Positions 57,770-64,000 of a stretch of DNA of 64,000 nucleotides are shown one piece after another. Below the pieces are notes generated by a model that saw only the letters and a list, made by a program, of their open reading frames with translations, did no database searches and was not told the DNA's origin. Positions within the stretch are counted from its first letter, which is position 1, and every line of letters begins with the position of its first letter. A program made the position numbers and the translations under genes. The DNA comes from Cunninghamia lanceolata (Eukaryota; Streptophyta; Pinopsida; Cupressales; Cupressaceae), in assembly GCA_027924645.1 (NCBI GenBank), contig BSBN01000781.1:1302001-1366000 (forward strand), written 5' to 3'.

Positions 57770-58436
57770 GACTTACATAAGTGTTGAAGATAATGAGAAA
57801 GTGTTCTTGATACTGAGTTTCCAAGTGCTTTTGAGAAAATTTGCTCTCCTAGTGGAAACAATGTGTTGCAGAGTTTCCTAGATTGCATAAGTACAATGTA
57901 GTGTTTTGCTCCGCATATTCTATATACTAAATATCTTTGTTTGTGGATTGGAAGTTATGTTAAAGAATGTCTGTAGATGCTATGTTTCAAGTTTGAGCCT
58001 CCGGTATGAAGATTTGAGCGAGTTCTATTCACCAGAGTAAAAACTATTTTTCTGTGCATTTAGTGGTGATAGGGAGAATGTATTCTGCTCCACATTTCTC
58101 TGCATTTAAGTCTTACAGTTTGCAGTTCTGGAATTAATTTTGTAATGATGTTATGTGCCTTTAGTTCAAATGGTTCATGATTTGGTGGTCTGCAAGTGAT
58201 CTTTTCTTTATGATAGTGGCTGACAATGATGTTCAAGTGCTCTGGTTTGAAGAATCTTGTGGATAAATTGTTTAGAGGTTGTGCGAATGTTCTTGGTGAT
58301 TGTAACATTCTTATGGATGTTTCCTGATCATGTTCCTAGCTTTTGATTGGTTCGTAAAGTGTAATCCAGATCATGCATGAAGCGTGTTCTTAAAGGTCTT
58401 AGTGTTAACACCAGTTTTAGACGACTTGGTTGTTTT
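57770..58436 (+). repeat. Copia-3 LTR, second part
   Basis: Continues the LTR interrupted by Nonaut-3 and is cut again at 58436 by Nonaut-4. It has no reading frame. It resembles the other copia LTRs only in patches (for example GTAATCCAGATCATG text), so its extent is partly inferred from position. Confidence 0.5.
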
Positions 58437-58950
58437 TGTTAGAAACTTGAAAAAGAATATAACCCAGAATCAAATTGAAAGAGCTATAATCAATAAACTG
58501 TAATGAAAATAAAATGAACAGCATAATAGTACAATGAGAGAATAATTTAAATTCTAAATGGCATAATAGCATTATGAGAGAACTATAGCTCCACCCTTCA
58601 TTACATTCATTCATTACCCTCTTACCCTCTTACAAAATGAAGAGACATACCTTGCTTATAAAGACAGGGTTGAGAGATAAGAAGTTGTAGTCATGTGACA
58701 AGTGTCATAATCCTATTACATGTGACAACTAGAGGGTACGATGCCAACTAGTTGATGTGTAGGATATGACAACTATAAGACCACTATCAACAACTAGAAA
58801 CAACTAGAAGTATCTAGAAGGCTCACTAAGTCAACTTAACATGTGAATATGTGTGTGAATATTATTTAACTAATAAACAGTTAAATAATATGAATTATCC
58901 ACACAACAAGGGAAATAACTGGTTAGGTAATATACCTATTCACACTAACA
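58437..58950 (-). repeat. Nonaut-4 3' LTR
   Basis: Minus strand starts TGTTAGTGTGAATAGG and ends TTTCTAACA; a perfect 6-bp terminal inverted repeat. A TATA-like CTTTATAAG is at 58663-58655 (minus). The C run at 58951-58957 is the polypurine tract of the minus strand. Confidence 0.8.
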
Positions 58951-60149
58951 CCCCCCCTTAAGTGCAACTTAGGGAGAAGCTGACTAAAGCAAGAATGCAA
59001 AATGCAAAAATGCAAGAATGGGTCCTGGCTACAAGGCCATGTTAGGTACCCATGTACAAAAAAAATCTCTCACAAACGGAGAAAAGGAGAACACACTGTG
59101 GGAAAAAAACTCCTCCCCAAAGAGAGAAAAGAAAACACAAAATGCTCTCTATAGTATGAGAAGAACAAAACCCCTTGTGAGGAAAACATCCCCCCATAAG
59201 AGAGAAGACACCCCCCCCAGAATAGAGAGAGTGAAAGAGACTATGAAACCCCCCACAATGAAGTAGCTCCTATTCCATAAGAGGATGCCCATATATGAAT
59301 ACTGAAGATGATCCATTTGTGGCAAATGACATTTCTCCCCTTAGGAAGAAACAACTCCAACGGTGAATGCTGAAGTAACTCCCATTCTAAGAAGCAAGGT
59401 GAGGACAGAAGTCTCATGATATAGCCTGTCTTAGAACACTGCTCAAATGTCTTCATGCTGATGTCAAAATGAGTCACTATCAAATCAGGAGGTTCGGGCC
59501 TAACATAAACAAGTGACCTCTCACAAACATGTGAAGATTGATGAAGAGCATGATCCAAAGAACTCATGTATGGATGTGGAATGACAATGCATACCATGTG
59601 GCTACAATGCAAATCCCACAGGAAGTCCTACAAAGAATCATTGGAAGCTCTTGGTGAAGCCTCTCTGAACTCTATAGAAATAGCAGGTGTATGTGTACTG
59701 TCATCAAAGAGGAGAGATAACCCCTCAAATGTGTCCTCCAAATCAGCAATGTGAGACTCCACAAACAAAGATGTAATGTCTGATAAATAGGAATCCCAAT
59801 CAGGAAGACTGAAATGAACCTATTGTAGAGAATCATTGAAAGCTCTTGGTGAGGCAACACTAAACTCAGAAGTAGCAGTAGGTACTATAGGAGTGTCCTT
59901 TACTGAAAGAGATGAATCCTCGATGTCCTGGTACAAAGAGTCACTAGAGGTTCTCAAAGAAATGACACAGAACTCTGATGAAGTAACATGTGCTAGAGGA
60001 GATGTGATCTCAATATCCTATTATAAAGAATCTCTGGAAGCTCTCAAAGGAACCTCATTGAACTCTGAAGTAGCAACAGGTGATGGTGGAACAATGATCT
60101 CAATAGAAGGAGAAAGAGAAGCAATAAAAGAACAATCAACTCCTGCTAG

Positions 60150-60542
60150 TTATTCTAGATCCTCTACTGTATTATCATCAAAGGGCATATTATCTGCATC
60201 ATCAATGGGTATGAGGCAATCCATTGTAGGATCATCTGGGAATGGAGAAATATGTGGGTCTCCAAAGATCTCCCAAATCTTAGTCCAAAGAGTGCATGGA
60301 CAATCAATGTCCAAAACAACCCACATAGTGTTAGAATCAACACTAGAACCAATCAATCCTACAATATGATCATTCCTATTTGCCCATGCATTTTTCTTCT
60401 GAGGTGAATCTGGTTCAGGTATGAGGCCATAAAGATAAGGCAAAATATTGAGCCACCTACAATGCGTGACTATGCCTTTTTTCCAAGAATCATAATTATC
60501 CTTGTTCAGAATGATCACAGAAGGATGATTAGAAAAACCCAT
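60150..60542 (-). pseudogene. Nonaut-4 copia-like Gag N-terminal part
   Basis: Minus strand from ATG 60542: ILNKDNYDSWKKGI, WLNILPYLYGLIPEP, then MWVVLDIDCPCTLWTKIWEIFG. The phrase 'L..DNY..W' followed by 'LW..I...F' is the hallmark of copia Gag N-termini (UBN2-type). After about 130 residues it runs into low-complexity acidic sequence and repeats instead of a zinc knuckle. It may be truncated. Confidence 0.7.
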
Positions 60543-60620
60543 GATATCTTCTCAAATGATTAGAGATCAAACCATCAAAAGATTACCTTGTAACTCAAGG
60601 AGAGAACATAGGACACAATC

Positions 60621-61956
60621 CCCCCTTTTCACTCAATCAAAGAACTCCCCCAATAAATGATTGTGGGACTTTATGATCAATCCAATTACAATTACCACAA
60701 GCCAAAACAACAAAGTGGTCTTTGATTTTGGTTCAATGCAAAAGCCAACATTAGGCTACATCTGAAAGTACAATTTTGAGCAACAACCATATCAAACTGA
60801 TAGCGGATCTAGAAAGTACTCAAATAATCATGCACTTTCAGAAAAAATTTCACCAAAAAATGTTACTATATGAGCCCGAACGAAGCCTTTGAAGTTCTGA
60901 AAACAAGGACTGCTCAGGTACAGTGATGAAAAACTGCAATTTCTGGACAAACCAGGCACCAAAATCAAAATCTGAGTCCACCGCTATGAAGCCTGCTAAA
61001 TTCTGGCCTAAATAAAAAAAATGCTAAAAAATTAGAGCAAATATGAGCAAGATATAGGCGTTTAAAGTTGGACTGCCAAACTGAAAAGCTCAATGGAGGA
61101 GGAGGGCAAACTTGGCCCAAGGCTGCTGATGTCAGAATGACGTCAGTAGAATCTGAGGCAAAATCTTCAAAGATTCCCTGGAATATTATGAAAGATTCCC
61201 CTAAAAGTGACGTCAGCAGATGGAATGATGATGTCAGCAAGGAGAATCAAATTGATGATTTCACATGATAGAATGATGACATCAGCAAATTTAGGCAACA
61301 AAATATGCTTAAAGTTGATGGAATAGTCTATACAACTACTAAGAAACTACGTCACTTGCTGGGAAATGACGTCATTTTGACGTCAGCTGACACAAAAATA
61401 AAACTCCTAGAATCTTTACAGATTCACCTGAATATTCTGAAAACACCTTTGAATTTGCTGATACCACCTTGAAGATCGAGATACCACTATCTTAGTGGAT
61501 GTGGTTTTATGACTGTTGGTTTGGTTTTTGCTAGTTGAAATAACGCCGCCAATAGATATTTAAAAAGACCACCGAAGCATTTGCGGAAACCACCTTTTTT
61601 AAGCTCGAGAAACCATTGTTTAGTGGTTTACTAACTGTATCCGGGGATGGCCGCCGATGGTTCCTCTACTATTGGTCATTGTAGAAAACCATGGGTTATT
61701 CGACAGTTGATGGCTAATTTTGATGGCCACTATGTAAAGAACTTCTGCCGATGTTGTTTATAACGTCCCGTAGATTTTAAACAACCATCACATTTGATCT
61801 CCGATGAAATGTTGTTGGTAATTGGTTTGACTGCCACGAGCGGTATTATCTCAAGGTCGCCGGTGAAGCAGATGGCGCTGATGGAGTGGTGACCACTGGG
61901 AAGGGGTGGTAGCGGTTTGAAATATACTGCCACTCTGAAGCTTTCTCAGATCCGTA
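60621..61956. other. Sequence between Nonaut-4 and Copia-4, no gene recognised
   Basis: Possibly the leader of Nonaut-4 or a piece of another element. It contains the TGACGTCA cluster at 61127-61385. The part 61505-61950 is richer in CCGCCG-like text and has only short open frames. Confidence 0.4.
61127..61385. promoter_or_regulatory. Second cluster of TGACGTCA-type sites
   Basis: Perfect TGACGTCA at 61138, 61208, 61367 and 61378; decayed TGATGTCA or TGACATCA at 61127, 61229 and 61277. Many are followed by GCA. The host sequence is unrelated to Gypsy-2, so the cluster arose separately or belongs to another LTR promoter. Confidence 0.55.
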
Positions 61957-62000
61957 GATGGTTGGTAGAATTAAAATGTAGACTGGCTGTAGTTAATAGC

Positions 62001-62990
62001 TTCCCAAGAGTTGGCTGTGGCCTAGGAGGATGTGTCATATCAATTTTGACAACTTGGTGAAGATAAGTTCAGTACAAGCTGTGAGAGATTTGCCTAGGCT
62101 AGTGAAGCCTACTAATACTATTTGCAAGGAATGTCAATTGGGAAAACAGACAAGGATAAATTTCAAAAGTAAAGAACAATTTTCTGCTGGACTGCTTGAG
62201 CTGGTGCATATAGATTTGTGTGGTCCTACAAGAACAAGAAGTCTACAAAGAGATAGGTATTTTATGTTGCTTATTGATGATTATTCCAAAATGACTTGGA
62301 TTACTTTCTTAAAGGATAAATTAGAATCCCTAGACAAGTTTAAGGTTTTCAAAGTGATGGTTAAGAATGAGTCAGATTTGAGGATCAATTGCTTAAGGTT
62401 TGACAGAGGAGGAGAGTTTACATCAAATGAATTCAATACCTTCTGTGAAGAACATGGGATAAAAAGATAATTGTCTGCTCCTAGAACTCCCTAGAAAAAT
62501 TGAGTTGTTGAAAGAAAGAATAGGACAATTCAAGAGGCTGCTAGGTCCATGATGAAGGAGGCAAATCTACCGAAAGTATATTGGAGAGAAGCTATACATA
62601 TTGCTGTCTATATTCAAAATAGAGTTTAAGTCAAAGGTAATGGTACTAAAACTCCTTAGGAATTGTGGTATGGAAGAGTTCCTACAGTGAAATACTCCAA
62701 AGTTTTTGGAAGCAAATGTTATATTAGAAGAGATGAGGAGTTAGGCAATTTTGATGCTAGATGTGATGAAGGAATTTTCCTTGGATACTCCACTAAGAGT
62801 AAGACCTACCGGTGCGACAATAAGAGATTGAGAAAGATAATTGAGAGTAAAAATATGAAAGTTGATGAAGATAGGGAAAGAATATCAAATCTGAGTGGCT
62901 ATGAATCAGATGAACTTGATACTACAATGAATGAAGAAAAAGTTGAACAAAGGGATAGTCAACTTGAATAAAAAGCTCCAGAAAGTGATG
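62001..62990 (+). pseudogene. Copia-4 integrase
   Basis: WLWPRRMCHINFDNL (His of the zinc region changed to Pro), CKECQLGKQ (about 62125), ELVHIDLCGPTRTR (about 62200), RFDRGGEFTS (about 62400), then after stops ERKNRTIQ. TAA or TAG stops are at about 62468, 62491, 62501, 62626 and 62656. The following linker (62770-62970) is Glu/Asp-rich as in other copia elements. Confidence 0.88.
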
Positions 62991-62999
62991 TTAAGACTC

Positions 63000-64000
63000 C
63001 TAGGTATGTAAGGATTAATCATTCTAAAGATCAGATTATTGGTAACAAAAGCAAAGGGGTATTGACAAGGAAAAGAGCTGCTGAGGAACAAGTGAACTAC
63101 TATTTACTTTCACAGATTGAACCTAAGACTGTAAATGAGGCCTGTAAAGATGAAAGTTGGGTAAAAACCATGGAAGAAAAGGTGATGTAGATAGAGAAAA
63201 ATCAAACTTGGGAATTGGTTCCTAGACTTGCTGATAAGAATGTGATTGGAACTAAATAGGTGTTCAGAAACAAGATGAATGAAAATGGAGAAGTAGTAAG
63301 AAACAAAACAAGAATGGAATGCAAAGGATATTCTTAGGTTGAAGGCATAGATTTTGAAGAGACTTTTTCTCCTATGGTGAGGATTGAAGCAATAAGAATG
63401 TTCCTGGCATTTGCAGTACACAAAGACTTCAAAGTGTACCAGATGGATGTGAAGTCTACATTCTTGAATGGAGAGCTGGAAGAAGAGGTTTACATTGAAC
63501 AACTTGAAGGATTTCAGTCATCAAACCAAGGTGGCATGGTGTGCAAATTGAAGAAAGCCCTATATGGACTTAACCAAGCTCCTAGAGCCTGGTATGCAAG
63601 ATTGGACAAGTATTTGTTGCAATTAGGGTTTAATAAAGGTATTGCTGACAACAATCTCTATTGCAAAATCAGTGATGATCAAATTCTAGTTGTTGTAGTC
63701 TTTTTTGATGATATTACTTTGGAGGTAATGAAGGTATGTGTAAGAGATTTGCAAAGGAAATGTAAAAATAATTTGAGATGTCTATGTTTGGTAAATGAAT
63801 TTCTTTTTAAGGCTGCAGATTACTCAATAAAAAAAAGGAATTTTCATTTCTTAGTTCAAGTATGTGAAAGAATTGTTGAAGAAGTTTGGAATGGAGGACT
63901 CTAAGCCAGTATGTACTCCTATGGTAACTAGCTGCAAGCTAAGCAATAATGATGAATCACCTAAGACTGATCATAAAAAGTATAGGTCTATGATTGGAGG
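63000..64000 (+). pseudogene. Copia-4 reverse transcriptase, incomplete at window edge
   Basis: PRYVRINHSKDQIIG, then NVIGTK with TAG for Trp (about 63257), ECKGYS then [24 protein letters not shown] (about 63440), [14 protein letters not shown] (about 63562) and the catalytic box FFDD (about 63702-63713) in place of YVDD. Frameshifts follow near 63720 and 63800, and the CKLSKGDDSPK-type segment is seen at 63930-63970. Confidence 0.88.

Larger units (their letters stand above)
58437..60620 (-). mobile_element. Nonaut-4: copia-like element with 3' LTR and gag only
   Basis: A 3' LTR (58437-58950) with TGTTAG/CTAACA termini, a purine tract (58957-58951), an interior without pol, and a copia-like gag start at 60542. 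The 5' LTR is not found to the right, so that end is lost, diverged or further away. Direct repeats in the interior, with the core GAATC(A/T)(C/T)TGGAAGCTCT, lie at 59636, 59830 and 60028. Confidence 0.65.
61957..64000 (+). mobile_element. Copia-4: copia pol fragment running off the window
   Basis: From about 61957 the sequence matches the pre-integrase region of Copia-1 and continues through integrase and reverse transcriptase to the window end. Gag and protease are missing on the left. It may be the remainder of Copia-3 after deletion, or a separate element; both are on the plus strand. Confidence 0.8.

Noticed and set aside
59836..60369. 177-codon plus-strand frame
   Set aside because: It overlaps the minus-strand copia-like Gag and is composed of the internal direct repeats; no domain seen.

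Overview
This window looks like intergenic DNA from a large, repeat-rich plant nuclear genome. A conifer or other gymnosperm would fit, but that is a guess from style: no host gene, rRNA or tRNA gene was found to fix the species. Nearly everything recognisable is a long terminal repeat (LTR) retrotransposon or a relic of one, in a deeply nested stack. All coding regions carry stops or frameshifts, so they are given as pseudogenes.

Layout. Positions 1-37311 are one minus-strand Ty3/gypsy element (Gypsy-1), whose left part runs off the window. It was invaded twice. A complete plus-strand gypsy element (Gypsy-2, 5780-20091, target duplication GGACT) sits inside its upstream RNase H-like domain. 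A plus-strand Ty1/copia element (Copia-1, 28389-35439) sits inside its very long 5' LTR (23575-37311). Gypsy-1 itself landed inside the integrase of a minus-strand copia element (Copia-2, 37312-40923). From 42206 to 46979 lies a small-LTR non-autonomous element (Nonaut-1) carrying an unknown antisense reading frame and a run of hairpins. Then come a gypsy gag-protease relic (47000-47850), another small-LTR element (Nonaut-2, 47851-50221), and a plus-strand copia LTR fragment (Copia-3). Copia-3 is split by a complete minus-strand non-autonomous element (Nonaut-3, 50339-57764, target duplication GTATT). A further minus-strand element (Nonaut-4, from 58437) and the integrase and reverse transcriptase of a plus-strand copia element (Copia-4, about 61957 to the window end) finish the window.

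How parts fit together. Gypsy-1 and Gypsy-2 encode gag, protease, an extra RNase H upstream of reverse transcriptase, reverse transcriptase, the usual RNase H and integrase. Copia-1, -2 and -4 have the copia order gag, protease, integrase, reverse transcriptase, RNase H. Nonaut-3 has no polymerase or integrase but shares its LTR end and primer site with Copia-1 and Copia-2, so it was probably mobilised in trans by proteins of that family.

The least explained material is: large unknown 'cargo' reading frames in Nonaut-3, in the Gypsy-1 LTR and in Nonaut-1; fifteen 39-40 bp inverted-repeat modules in the Gypsy-1 LTR; clusters of TGACGTCA palindromes; duplicated hairpins whose stems covary; and an almost pure set of TAG stops in the otherwise frame-perfect Gypsy-2 polyprotein.
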